Below, piece by piece: positions 9,573-18,531 of a stretch of 64,000 nucleotides of DNA. Origin of the DNA: Pyrinomonadaceae bacterium (GTDB lineage: Bacteria > Acidobacteriota > Blastocatellia > Pyrinomonadales > Pyrinomonadaceae); the NCBI GenBank assembly GCA_025922875.1, contig JAICGZ010000002.1:1-64000 (forward strand), in the 5' to 3' direction. Every line of letters starts with the position of its first letter. Position 1 is the stretch's first letter. A program made the translations under genes and the position numbers. Under the pieces are notes generated by a model, which saw only the letters and a program-made list of their open reading frames with translations, had not been told where the DNA came from and ran no database searches.

Positions 9573-9837
9573 AAGTCCGATCAAGACTTTTCGGGCAAGG
9601 CCTGTCTAAGACAGATTTAACACTTCCGAAATAAAAAGTTCTGGACGAGCGTTCGTTCCCCCGCTATAATCTCACGTTTCGCTGAACACCCCTGCGGCAA
9701 GCCTTATACGCCAACCTTTGTTTTTGGGGTTTTACCCCGAATCCAAAGCTTTGCCTTGGGTTGAAGGCTGCATCCAAGGGGGTTGTTAGAGCATCTATAG
9801 TTCATACATTTGAATCGCGAGATTCTTAGTAGGAGGA

Positions 9838-10095
9838 GTGAAGGCAATCGTGACTTTTGATACACACTTGCCGCTGAATGAGCGGCTTATGAGAATCGAT
9901 CATATACAGGCGCGGCGCTATTCAAAGCTTAACGGCGTCGCTCTCGAGATAGCTACAGAAGGTATCGTCAGACACTTGAAAGCGTGCGACCGAATGGACG
10001 TTAATCCGGAGACTTCGGCAGTGCGTGAGATCATTGACGATGCGCTGAACGGTCGTCGCGTGTTTGCTGAAACCAAGGAACCGCGCGCGGCTTAA
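9838..10095 (+). CDS. Hypothetical protein (85 aa, GTG start)
   Basis: Upstream GGAGGAG; followed by a clear terminator hairpin. Confidence 0.6.
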   Translation: MKAIVTFDTHLPLNERLMRIDHIQARRYSKLNGVALEIATEGIVRHLKACDRMDVNPETSAVREIIDDALNGRRVFAETKEPRAA

Positions 10096-10122
10096 GCCTA
10101 TATCTCTTGTTTAATTCAAACT

Positions 10123-10153
10123 GAGATCGCCCTCCGTGGGCGATCTCTTTTTT
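10123..10153 (+). terminator. Rho-independent terminator
   Basis: GAGATCGCCC-TCCGT-GGGCGATCTC followed by TTTTTT. Confidence 0.85.
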
Positions 10154-10223
10154 GTTGTTCCGGCGCATTCAGGCGCGGTTGACATCAGTCTTCGACGTGC
10201 TAACATGCGAGGAAATTGAATGT

Positions 10224-10563
10224 GCCCCTGTAGCTCAGCGGATAGAGCATCTGCCTTGTTGGAGCCTTGATGGGGAATGCGATCTGGAACCCATTGAGTG
10301 GACGACCCTGTATGCGGGGACGCCCTTAGAGCCTCTGGTACTTCGATCGAGAGTGGTCCAAGTAACAACCCATGAGGATTGGGTAATCCGCAGGAAACCT
10401 ATTTCGACTTCGCCGTAGGGATCCTCAGAGACTATACGGGTCGGGACTGCGACGTCCAAGATATAGTCCAGCCAGCAACCCCAGCTTTGACGGGCGGTCA
10501 GGGAAAGCCTGATGCTGGAAGCTAAGCAGAGGGCCGCAGGTTCGAGTCCTGCCGGGGGCACCA
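10224..10563 (+). tRNA. tRNA-Arg(UCU), exons 10224-10257 and 10522-10563, interrupted by group I intron
   Basis: Joined exons give GCCCCTGTAGCTCAGCGGATAGAGCATCTGCCTT|CTAAGCAGAGGGCCGCAGGTTCGAGTCCTGCCGGGGGCACCA: complete cloverleaf, anticodon TCT split after T34, encoded CCA. Confidence 0.9.
10258..10521 (+). ncRNA. Group I self-splicing intron in tRNA-Arg anticodon loop (~264 nt, no homing endonuclease ORF)
   Basis: Core elements: P-like TGCGGGGACGCCC, Q GGTAATCCGCAGG, R TCAGAGACTATACGG, S AAGATATAGTCC (P7 pairing ACTATA/TATAGT), terminal omega-G at 10521, possible P1 CCUU|GUU with GAUGGGG giving U.G at the 5' splice site. Confidence 0.88.
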
Positions 10564-10578
10564 CGCACAATAGAATAT

Positions 10579-10656
10579 GGCGGCTATAGTTCAGTAGGTT
10601 AGAACGCTTGATTGTGGATCAAGAGGTCGTGGGTTCGAGCCCCACTAGCCGCCCCA
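10579..10656 (+). tRNA. tRNA-His(GUG)
   Basis: GGCGGCTATAGTTCAGTAGGTTAGAACGCTTGATTGTGGATCAAGAGGTCGTGGGTTCGAGCCCCACTAGCCGCCCCA; G-1:C73 pair and GTG anticodon. Confidence 0.93.
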
Positions 10657-10710
10657 ACGTCATAAAGTTTTAGGGCAGTCAGCAATGACTGCTCTTTTTG
10701 TTTGTGTGCA

Positions 10711-11898
10711 CTAAAAGCGGCTTGTGGGCTGTTCGCCACAGTCCTCGGCTCCCTCGGCTACGAAACTCTGAAAAAGCGCCCGTTGCGAATGAGCGCCTTC
10801 AATCTCCCCACCGAAGTTCGAGTTGTTGATATACAGGGTGTACTTCGTCGGCGCTTCGCTAGCCAGAATCGCTTCCCACGCGGCCTTCTGTTCGGGAGAA
10901 TACTTGTACTGCTGACGCCAAATGCAGAACTTAGTTTTCTTCTCGTTCTGGATAACGTAATCAGGGATGTATTCGGCGGTGAAGTGGTAAGTCGTGCCTG
11001 CCCGATAAAGATAACCTGCGCCGAACGCGAGGATGTGTGGCCGAGACTGTGGCTCACCCTCCTCGGCAGGCAGTGGCTCGATACTGCCCGTTAACGGTTT
11101 CATGTCTATACGGCCGCGCCAGTCAGGATTCTTGTAGTCAGGGTACACGTGCAGCTCGGGGTTGTAGTAGCCATCGTGCGAGAACTCCACGTCGAATGTG
11201 ATGCGCACACCAAGCGGGCGGCCCGCTTTGGATAGGTATGGTGCGTACATCACGTTAGACACGCGCATGCGTGGTATGACAATCGTTTCCCCGGCATTCT
11301 TCCTCAGTTCCTCTTCCATTTTGTCCATGTATTCCTGGCCTCTTTGTTCGAACTGGCGGCTCTGCTTTCTTTCAGCGGCGGTCTGGCCCGGAGGAATTAG
11401 AACTGGGCTTTGGGGACGAGTGGTCGGTCTAAAGAGACGTTCGTAAGTGCGCCTGTAACTTCTGCCGTCGATACCTTGACCGCTTACCACTACGCGGAAA
11501 GGCTGATCGGGTACCTTCATCACGCCATAAAATCCAGAGCGGCCAGAAGCATCGGGTTGTCTTTGAATCAATATTTTTTGAATCACGTGGCCCTGCTCAT
11601 CAACTGCTTCAAAGCTTGCCGTGGCAATCGCCTCTTCGCCGTAGAGCTTTGCCTCGACGAGGAACCGAGAACCCTTAGTGGGCTCGCCCTTCATGGGTGA
11701 CATTCCAGGGTGGTTACTGATGAACAGTTGCTGGAAATCGAAGCCGGCAAAGTGAATTTTTCCGCTGGATGGCGTTTCACTCGGCAGTTGTTTAACCGGA
11801 CGCATGGCGGCGACCGCCGACTGTGGATCGGTCGACTGGCCACTGCAACACAGTAAGACCAGAAGCAACAGTGCGATCAGAACAATGCACCTACTCAT
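10711..11898 (-). CDS. Secreted/lipoprotein-like hypothetical protein (395 aa)
   Basis: N-terminal signal MSRCIVLIALLLLVLLCCSGQ (possible lipobox); long ORF, no recognised domain. Confidence 0.7.
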   Translation of the reverse strand: MSRCIVLIALLLLVLLCCSGQSTDPQSAVAAMRPVKQLPSETPSSGKIHFAGFDFQQLFISNHPGMSPMKGEPTKGSRFLVEAKLYGEEAIATASFEAVDEQGHVIQKILIQRQPDASGRSGFYGVMKVPDQPFRVVVSGQGIDGRSYRRTYERLFRPTTRPQSPVLIPPGQTAAERKQSRQFEQRGQEYMDKMEEELRKNAGETIVIPRMRVSNVMYAPYLSKAGRPLGVRITFDVEFSHDGYYNPELHVYPDYKNPDWRGRIDMKPLTGSIEPLPAEEGEPQSRPHILAFGAGYLYRAGTTYHFTAEYIPDYVIQNEKKTKFCIWRQQYKYSPEQKAAWEAILASEAPTKYTLYINNSNFGGEIEGAHSQRALFQSFVAEGAEDCGEQPTSRF

Positions 11899-12173
11899 AC
11901 CATCTTGTGTTTTGCCTCTTTGTGGCTTCAGTCGATCTCTTGCTGATAGAGTTCTTCCCGTTGTTCAGACAACACTGAACAGGTTTTGGCTCTCGGGGAC
12001 GGAGCTCTTGCCCGAGTTGGCTACTCGGACAACGCTGAACAGTAGAAAGGCCTTGTGAGCACGACTCTTTACTCTCAATAATAACTATTGTCAAGATTTT
12101 ACCGGCGGTGGGTCGTGGTGTAATATCGGCCGGCGAATTGAAGAAATTAATCATTTAATGGAGCAAGCGATCT

Positions 12174-12440
12174 GTGCCTGATGAACAACGAGTAGCGAAC
12201 AACTCGCAAACCTATGTCGCCGATGCCGAGACTTTTCAGTTTGAGACTCTGAAGCAGGAAAATGGACAGGCTACGGTGATCCGGTTCCGACTCGAGGATC
12301 CCCGATATCACGCGGGTGACGTACTCGTGGTGTTAAGTGGCACTGAGATCCACTTTCACGGGATGATTGGACAGCTCGCAGATGGCTGGGCTGTGGCGAG
12401 CGATCACCGCGGCTCGTTACTCGCCGCCACAGTCCAATGA
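12174..12440 (+). CDS. Hypothetical protein (88 aa)
   Basis: GTG start, coherent ORF between divergent/convergent genes; no recognised domain. Confidence 0.5.
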   Translation: MPDEQRVANNSQTYVADAETFQFETLKQENGQATVIRFRLEDPRYHAGDVLVVLSGTEIHFHGMIGQLADGWAVASDHRGSLLAATVQ

Positions 12441-12444
12441 TCTT

Positions 12445-13410
12445 TTACCTCACGTAACCTGAAGGAAACGCGACACGTACGCCGGGACTCGACGATTTTA
12501 CGTCGATCCGGTGGAATCCTTTGTTCAGATGTGTGGACAGGAACGTCAGCGCGGCCTGCTTCTGAAGTGCAATATCCAACTCACGGATGAAGGGTTCGAA
12601 GCTAACCGGAGCGCCGAGACCCTGGAAGAAGGCGATTCCTCCAGTCTCATTCGACAAGCGCAACAAAGAACTCTGCGCATTGCTGACAAGCGCAGGATTA
12701 GCCGCAGCAACCAGCGTCGGAGCGTAAAAACCATAGATCGCAACTCCACGCCGTTGCGATTCGTTAACCGCCCGCTGCAGGTCGACACTTTGAGTCGGTG
12801 AAGACGAGTCGACTCCACGCGAGATATCCAAACCGTCTGAAACAAGGAGTATCGCCCGTCGACCCAGCGGTTGTGACTCAAACCTCTTCAACGCCTCGAT
12901 GACTTCAACATACGGATTGTAAGGGCCAGCAGTAGCAATTCCGGTTGGCGGCCGCAGTGCACTCGCCGCTCTTTCCAGGTCGTTCGTAAATTTTTGTTTA
13001 ACTTGCAGACTACCAGTACGCAGGTACCCGATCATTACTCTCGAGCCTTTTGGTAGCCGTCTAATGAAGTCTCTCAGAGCCTTGATCTCGTTGGAGACGG
13101 AGGGTACAAGGTCCTCCTGAATCAAAACAGCCAGTGTTATCGGTGAGTTTGTTCCGATACCCCTGACGGAGATGATAGTTTGGGGCTCGCCGTCCTCACT
13201 GATCGTCAAATCGATATTCTGTAATTCGAATTCGCCATCCTCTTTAACTCTGATCGTCACGGGAATGGTGACGGGCTTGCCCGGCCCCCCGGAAGGGCTG
13301 GACCCGTTGGCGCTGGGTGCCTGGCCAAGTACAGGCTGAGTCATCAGGGCGCAGGCAACAGTCAAAGATAGCTGCAATAAAATCAGGTGGAGTCGTCGGA
13401 GCGTCTTCAT
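12445..13410 (-). CDS. VWFA-related (acidobacterial-type) secreted protein
   Basis: Signal peptide, then VWA-like ITLAVLIQEDLVPSVSNEIKALRDFIRRLPKGSRVMIGYL...RRAILLVSDGLDISRG. Confidence 0.8.
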   Translation of the reverse strand: MKTLRRLHLILLQLSLTVACALMTQPVLGQAPSANGSSPSGGPGKPVTIPVTIRVKEDGEFELQNIDLTISEDGEPQTIISVRGIGTNSPITLAVLIQEDLVPSVSNEIKALRDFIRRLPKGSRVMIGYLRTGSLQVKQKFTNDLERAASALRPPTGIATAGPYNPYVEVIEALKRFESQPLGRRAILLVSDGLDISRGVDSSSPTQSVDLQRAVNESQRRGVAIYGFYAPTLVAAANPALVSNAQSSLLRLSNETGGIAFFQGLGAPVSFEPFIRELDIALQKQAALTFLSTHLNKGFHRIDVKSSSPGVRVAFPSGYVR

Positions 13411-13571
13411 TGGAACTTCCTCATTCGGTTGCCGGACATTATACAGACACGAAGTGTAGGTTTCAGCTTTGTGCTGCTATTTCAATAAAGCTTGAACCCT
13501 TGAAGGCGTGAACGCTTTGAACTCTGAACTGCTGGCGGTCACTTCTGTCATGAGCTAAGATCTCGATCACA

Positions 13572-14354
13572 ATGAATCAAGGCTTGATGAGTCAACCCAA
13601 AGGCAAACTTTCCGGCAAAGAGGTTACGACGGCACGCCTGCTGAAAGTTGCTCCTTGGGTCGCTGTGGCGGCCACTACGCTTCCCGCGCCCCTCGTTTTC
13701 CTCGTACTTTTTATGACAACCACGGCCACCGAGTCGGCTGCCGTCTACCTTTTGTTGGCCGGTCTCTCGTTAACCTTGGGATTCGCGTTGGGGGTGGTGA
13801 TCGCCGCTATTCTCATGATTTATCGCCGAAACTGGCTTGCGAAATTACGGGACCGGTTAGCTTCGGATGGAATCACAGCGAATGAGGTTGTATGGTTCAG
13901 ATCAGAATTGACTTCAGCCGAGCGGAAAGCCCTCGCCGAAATTGAGCAAAGCAACCCACTTTTGGCCGACGCTTACATGGAAACACTAGCCAATCGACTC
14001 ACCGCGTCCCGCATCATTTCGCGAGCAAAGCGGGAAATATTGAAGGTTGAGCGGCAAATGAACCGTGCCCGTATCTTACGTACGCCTGAAGCCAACGCGC
14101 TGTTAAAGGAACTGGAAACCGATCACCAAAGGCTGGATCACCTGCGGCAGCAGGCTAACGATCACCTGGTCAAGACAAAGACAAGGCTGCAAGTGATAGA
14201 AGCGACTGCGAGTCGAAAACTGAACGAGGGCGACACGGAGATGATGATGCAGCGTTTGGGGAGTGCTCAGGACCAGTTACCGTTGGTGCTGGAGATGGCG
14301 CAATTGGAAAAACAGGCGCTGCTCGAAGCGGGCAGCCACAAAGAGGCATCTTAA
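13572..14354 (+). CDS. Membrane protein with two TM segments and coiled-coil region
   Basis: Hydrophobic VAVAATTLPAPLVFLVLFMTT...LLLAGLSLTLGFALGVVIAAILMIY; charged helical C-terminal part. Confidence 0.65.
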   Translation: MNQGLMSQPKGKLSGKEVTTARLLKVAPWVAVAATTLPAPLVFLVLFMTTTATESAAVYLLLAGLSLTLGFALGVVIAAILMIYRRNWLAKLRDRLASDGITANEVVWFRSELTSAERKALAEIEQSNPLLADAYMETLANRLTASRIISRAKREILKVERQMNRARILRTPEANALLKELETDHQRLDHLRQQANDHLVKTKTRLQVIEATASRKLNEGDTEMMMQRLGSAQDQLPLVLEMAQLEKQALLEAGSHKEAS

Positions 14355-14365
14355 GGAAGTAATTG

Positions 14366-14439
14366 TAGGGGTGGCCCTCCGTGGCCACCCCTTGATTGTT
14401 CCCATTCGGAGGAGGGGTGGCCACGGAGGGCCACCCCTA
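14366..14439. repeat. Palindromic repeat with perfect 27-bp arms (family G)
   Basis: TAGGGGTGGCCCTCCGTGGCCACCCCT (14366-14392) and exact reverse complement (14413-14439). Confidence 0.95.
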
Positions 14440-15270
14440 AAAATTAATCAGGCGATACACGCCCGGTGCTAATCTTTGAGCAAATCCTTCGTCGACCAGT
14501 CCCCAATTACCCAATCCAGCTTCAGGCGAACTTAGACCAGTCACACGCGCCAGTTCCCCTCGCAAAGTCATGCCAGCCCCAACCAGATACGACCGTGCAA
14601 TCTCCTTTAAAGCCTCTTCCCGGTCCACACGCTGCTTCAATTGCTCCGGAAAACGAGCTTCCGGAATGGACCAAATGTAAGTAAACGTTGGCTCATACAA
14701 GACGTCACTCGGAATAATCTTCAGCGTCTTCTGTAGCTGAGTCATGGCTTTATCGAAACGAGCTCGATCAGGGATGCCGCTGGCCTGGCGCAGATCACGC
14801 GTCGCCATTTCCCACTCACGCCGCATGATCTTGAGGATGGTCTGCGCGTCGTCCGAAAGAATCTTTTTCTCCATTCTCTGCGGAACGCCCCACAAAGTGT
14901 TGAAGAATGGAAGCAAACGCACCGCAATGAACGTAGAACGACCGCGAAGCAGTTTCCCATAAAAACACTTACCACGGCGCATCACATCGTCCTTGATGCT
15001 CCACGCCAAACGGCTCTCCGGATCCTTCTGTACATTGCGCGGCATGTGCGCGTCTCGACGCCCGCAAACCGCAACGTAAAGCGACGGTCCAGGGCGGCGA
15101 GAGTCGGTTAGGGCTTCGCAGAATCCTACCTCCTCGATAAAACGCTCAGCGCTGTAAACATCCTCAACACGGTTTTCAGGATCGCGCCGCCACATGCGGT
15201 CGCGATGGACCTCAATCTCTTCCGGCAACATGCGGCGGATTCTATCAAAGTGATTTGAGCCGGCAGTCAA
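14437..15270 (-). CDS. Winged-helix protein, possibly AlkZ/YcaQ-related
   Basis: Overall character and ...KEIARSYLVGAGMTLRGELARVTGLS...; family assignment is tentative. Confidence 0.5.
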   Translation of the reverse strand: MTAGSNHFDRIRRMLPEEIEVHRDRMWRRDPENRVEDVYSAERFIEEVGFCEALTDSRRPGPSLYVAVCGRRDAHMPRNVQKDPESRLAWSIKDDVMRRGKCFYGKLLRGRSTFIAVRLLPFFNTLWGVPQRMEKKILSDDAQTILKIMRREWEMATRDLRQASGIPDRARFDKAMTQLQKTLKIIPSDVLYEPTFTYIWSIPEARFPEQLKQRVDREEALKEIARSYLVGAGMTLRGELARVTGLSSPEAGLGNWGLVDEGFAQRLAPGVYRLINF

Positions 15271-15449
15271 GGGCAGTCAATCTGAGCAAATCGGTCAAGC
15301 CCTCCACTTGCTGCCATTTTCCAGAAAATCACCGTAAGTCTTTACTGCACAAGGATCTAAGGATCTGTCACAAATTTGGCACGGTCAGTGCAGAGCGGAT
15401 GCCGCCAGTTGTTTGTTCAGACTTGGCAAAACCTCAAAAGGTTACAGAG

Positions 15450-17510
15450 ATGACGAAGGTGACATCGATGCATAAAACAAAACGCTTCCTGGTGCTGGCC
15501 CTGCTGGCGAGCCTCACACTGGGACCAACCCTTTCGAGCGGACTTATGGCCGCTCAGGCGAAGAGCAAAGGCTCGTCGCACGGGAAGGCCCAGCAGCCAA
15601 TCAAGGTCGCTTCAGACCTCAGCAATCTGCTCTCTAACAAGAGCGGCGAAGCCCTGGTCAAAGTAATCCTCCAGCTCAACCAAAAGCCAAGCGGTCAACT
15701 GAATGCATTATTGTCAGCAAACGGCGTCAAGATCCGGAAACACTTCAACAACCTCAACTCTCTTGCCCTCGAATTACCCGGCCGCGTGGTCGATGCTTTG
15801 TCAAATTTCTCAGAGGTCTCATTTGTTTCATTGGACAGCGAAGTTCGGACACTCGGCGGTCACGTTGCTCATACCACCGGCGCGGACAATGTGCGCTCAA
15901 TGGCTACGGATGGAGCGTTGGATGGAGACGGAATCGGTATCGCGATTGTCGACTCCGGCATCTACGGCGAACACACTTCCTTTATCGACACCACAAACGG
16001 TCAGTCACGAATCGTCGTAAATCGGGACTTCACCGGCGAAGGCCGGACCGATGATCCATACGGTCACGGAACTCACGTCGCAGCGGCAGCAGCCGGAAAC
16101 GGAGTCGTTGCGAGAGGTGAATATATCGGTATTGCGCCACGAGCGAAGATCATCAACCTCCGTGTTTTGAATTCCAAAGGCATCGGCTCAGTATCAAACG
16201 TGCTCGGCGCGTTTGACTGGTTGATGGCGAATGCTTCCACGTACAACGTGCGCGTCGTGAATCTCAGCATCGGCATGCCGGCAATCAATTCCTACCTGTA
16301 CGATCCGCTGTGCAATGCTGCACGCATGCTCGTGGACCGCGGGATCGTAGTTGTAGCCGCGGCCGGTAACAACGGAAAGACCAGCGACGGTCAAAAGATT
16401 TACGGCCAGATTCATTCACCCGGTAATGAGCCGTCCGTTATGACTGTAGGCGCCGTCGATACTCGCGGAACTGATCAAAGAGGTGACGATACGATTGCCA
16501 CCTACAGTTCGCGTGGACCGACGCGCAGTTTCTGGACCGACAATTACGGTATCAACCACTACGACAACCTGATCAAACCGGAGATCTCAGCACCAGGTAA
16601 CAAGACGATCTTCGCGCAGGCGCCAAACAATTATCTTCTTTCACAGAATCCCTCGCTGGACGCCGGCGTCAGCAACAGCCAAACTCGCAGGCAGATGATC
16701 CTGAGCGGCACCTCAATGGCTGCACCACTGGTCGCCGGCACAGCGGCTCTCTTGTTCGAAGCCAATCCAACTCTTACCCCCAACTTGATGAAGTCGCTCT
16801 TGATGTACACAGCGCAACAGCTTCCTAACTACAACATGTTCGAGCAGGGAGCGGGTGAACTGAACATCGATGGCGCGACTCGTCTCGCCAGGCTTGTTAG
16901 CACCACTATCGACAGCTCAACCGAACTCGGCGCTCCGCTGCTGACTGGACCAGCTCCTGCTCCGCAAACAAGCATCACCGTACCTGGCGGTGTTTTCACG
17001 TTCCAGTGGTCGCAGGGCATCATCGTGGGCCAGACCTACGCGACGGGCACGGCGCTGATTAATCAGTATCAACGAGTCTATGCGAAGGGCGTGTTGCTCG
17101 GCGACGGAGTCCTCCTCGGTGACGGCGTTCTGATCAGTGATGGTGTTTTGGTTAGCGATGGCGTGCTCGTCAGTGATGGTGTGTTAGTCAGCGACTCCAC
17201 GATGTTTTCAACCGGCGTCATTGTCGGTGAAAGCATCCTCATAAGTAACGGCACCATGATCGGCGCCGGTCAATTGTTCTGTTCAATTTCTGACCTGCTT
17301 GGAAATGGTGTGCTCGTCGGCGACGGTGTGCTTGTCGGTGACGGCGTGCTCGTCGGCGATGGTGTTTTGGTTGGTGACGGTGTACTGGTCGGCGACGGCG
17401 TACTCGTCGGCGATGCGCTTCTCGTGGCGTTCAACGCTCTGACGAATGGCGACCCAACCACTTCCATGGCAATTGTGCCCGACGACTACACTGACTATCT
17501 GGGTTACTAA
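15450..17510 (+). CDS. S8 family (subtilisin-like) secreted serine peptidase with C-terminal hexapeptide repeats
   Basis: Catalytic motifs IVDSGIYG (Asp), GHGTHVAAAAAGNG (His), SGTSMAAPLVAGTAALL (Ser); inhibitor-like propeptide; C-terminal VLVGDG repeats. Start at 15450 or 15468 rather than 15255. Confidence 0.93.
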   Translation: MTKVTSMHKTKRFLVLALLASLTLGPTLSSGLMAAQAKSKGSSHGKAQQPIKVASDLSNLLSNKSGEALVKVILQLNQKPSGQLNALLSANGVKIRKHFNNLNSLALELPGRVVDALSNFSEVSFVSLDSEVRTLGGHVAHTTGADNVRSMATDGALDGDGIGIAIVDSGIYGEHTSFIDTTNGQSRIVVNRDFTGEGRTDDPYGHGTHVAAAAAGNGVVARGEYIGIAPRAKIINLRVLNSKGIGSVSNVLGAFDWLMANASTYNVRVVNLSIGMPAINSYLYDPLCNAARMLVDRGIVVVAAAGNNGKTSDGQKIYGQIHSPGNEPSVMTVGAVDTRGTDQRGDDTIATYSSRGPTRSFWTDNYGINHYDNLIKPEISAPGNKTIFAQAPNNYLLSQNPSLDAGVSNSQTRRQMILSGTSMAAPLVAGTAALLFEANPTLTPNLMKSLLMYTAQQLPNYNMFEQGAGELNIDGATRLARLVSTTIDSSTELGAPLLTGPAPAPQTSITVPGGVFTFQWSQGIIVGQTYATGTALINQYQRVYAKGVLLGDGVLLGDGVLISDGVLVSDGVLVSDGVLVSDSTMFSTGVIVGESILISNGTMIGAGQLFCSISDLLGNGVLVGDGVLVGDGVLVGDGVLVGDGVLVGDGVLVGDALLVAFNALTNGDPTTSMAIVPDDYTDYLGY
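17091..17426 (+). repeat. 18-nt coding tandem repeat encoding VLVGDG/VLVSDG hexapeptides
   Basis: About 17 units (VLLGDG VLLGDG VLISDG VLVSDG x2 ... VLVGDG x6) with synonymous codon drift between units. Confidence 0.92.
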
Positions 17511-17552
17511 GCAACTATCACCTACTAACCCCCAAACCTAAAGGTAGACGAA

Positions 17553-18458
17553 ATGTTGCAAACGAGCACAGCACCGAGAACAAGAGAACTGTCAGTCGCC
17601 GTCAAATCAGTTGCGGTTGAGCGATTGAGGAACAATGATGAAGCAGAGGTTCTCCAGTTCCTGTCTCAACGTCCGATTCACACCGTGACGATGATGAGTC
17701 TGATACACGACAACGGAATTGTTAGCCCGTTCAACCGTGGCACTTTCTACGGCTGTCGCGATTGGCAGGGTCAGCTTGAAGGAGTGGCGCTGGTGGGCCA
17801 CGCAACTCTCATGGAAACAGTCTCGGATCGCGCGCTGGCAGCGCTGGCGCAAGTAGCGCGTGAGTGTCCCAACACGCACATGATCATGGGAGAGAAAGAA
17901 AGAGTAGCTGACTTCTGGAGTCATTATTCGGAAGCCGGACGGCGACAGCGTTTAGCGTGTCGCGAATGGTTATTTGAGTTGATTTGGCCCGTCGAAGCGC
18001 GTCTGCCCGTCCATGGCTTAAGACCTGCAAAGGAAGCAGAGTTGGACCTGGTGATGCCCGTTCAAGCGAAGCTTGCTTTCGCTGAAAGTGGGGTCGACCC
18101 GTTGAAGGTCGATCCGCAGGGTTTTGGTGAACGCTGCCTCAGACGTATCGAACAAGGAAGAACCTGGGTCGTCGTGAACGATGGTGTTTTGACTTTCAAA
18201 GCAGATGTCGTTTCGAAGACTCCCGAAGTTATTTATCTCGAAGGCATTTGGTTGCGCGACGAATGCCGCCGGAAAAACATCGGCACCCGTTTGATGTCGG
18301 AGCTGATGCGACGCCTGCTCGAAGATACGAAATCTATTTGCCTCCTGGTAAACGAAACAAACAAATTGGCCCACGGCTTTTATCGCAAGTGTGGTTTTCA
18401 CTTTCGGGCTACTTACGAGACGATCTTCCTTCCACGTAAGGAGCAAGTGCAAAACTAA
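17553..18458 (+). CDS. GNAT family N-acetyltransferase
   Basis: C-terminal GNAT motif IYLEGIWLRDECRRKNIGTRLMSELMRRLLED...LLVNETNKLAHGFYRKCGF. Confidence 0.85.
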   Translation: MLQTSTAPRTRELSVAVKSVAVERLRNNDEAEVLQFLSQRPIHTVTMMSLIHDNGIVSPFNRGTFYGCRDWQGQLEGVALVGHATLMETVSDRALAALAQVARECPNTHMIMGEKERVADFWSHYSEAGRRQRLACREWLFELIWPVEARLPVHGLRPAKEAELDLVMPVQAKLAFAESGVDPLKVDPQGFGERCLRRIEQGRTWVVVNDGVLTFKADVVSKTPEVIYLEGIWLRDECRRKNIGTRLMSELMRRLLEDTKSICLLVNETNKLAHGFYRKCGFHFRATYETIFLPRKEQVQN

Positions 18459-18531
18459 TGAAGTGTGTTCAACCCCCGATCAGTCCTGATAAAGGACAAA
18501 CTTGACCTCACTTTAAAAGACCCTTGGCGCC

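Noticed and set aside
10152-10570. ORFs 10152-10418 (+) and 10235-10570 (-)
   Set aside because: They cover the intron-containing tRNA-Arg; the translated sequence (CAPVAQRIEHLPCW / PPAGLEPAALCLASS) reflects tRNA and intron sequence, not protein.
11941-12050. Repeated GACAACNCTGAACAG words near 11970-12040
   Set aside because: Two direct copies (CAGACAACACTGAACAGG, CGGACAACGCTGAACAGT), but without convincing inverted arms or additional copies in the window; too weak to call as an element.
17091-17426. Possible CRISPR-like array
   Set aside because: Repeats are contiguous 18-nt coding units without spacers. No direct repeats with regular unique spacers were seen elsewhere in the window.
17270-17467. 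Minus-strand ORF rich in SPTSTPSPTSTP
   Set aside because: Antisense of the GDGVLV tandem repeat in the subtilase gene; low complexity with no independent support.
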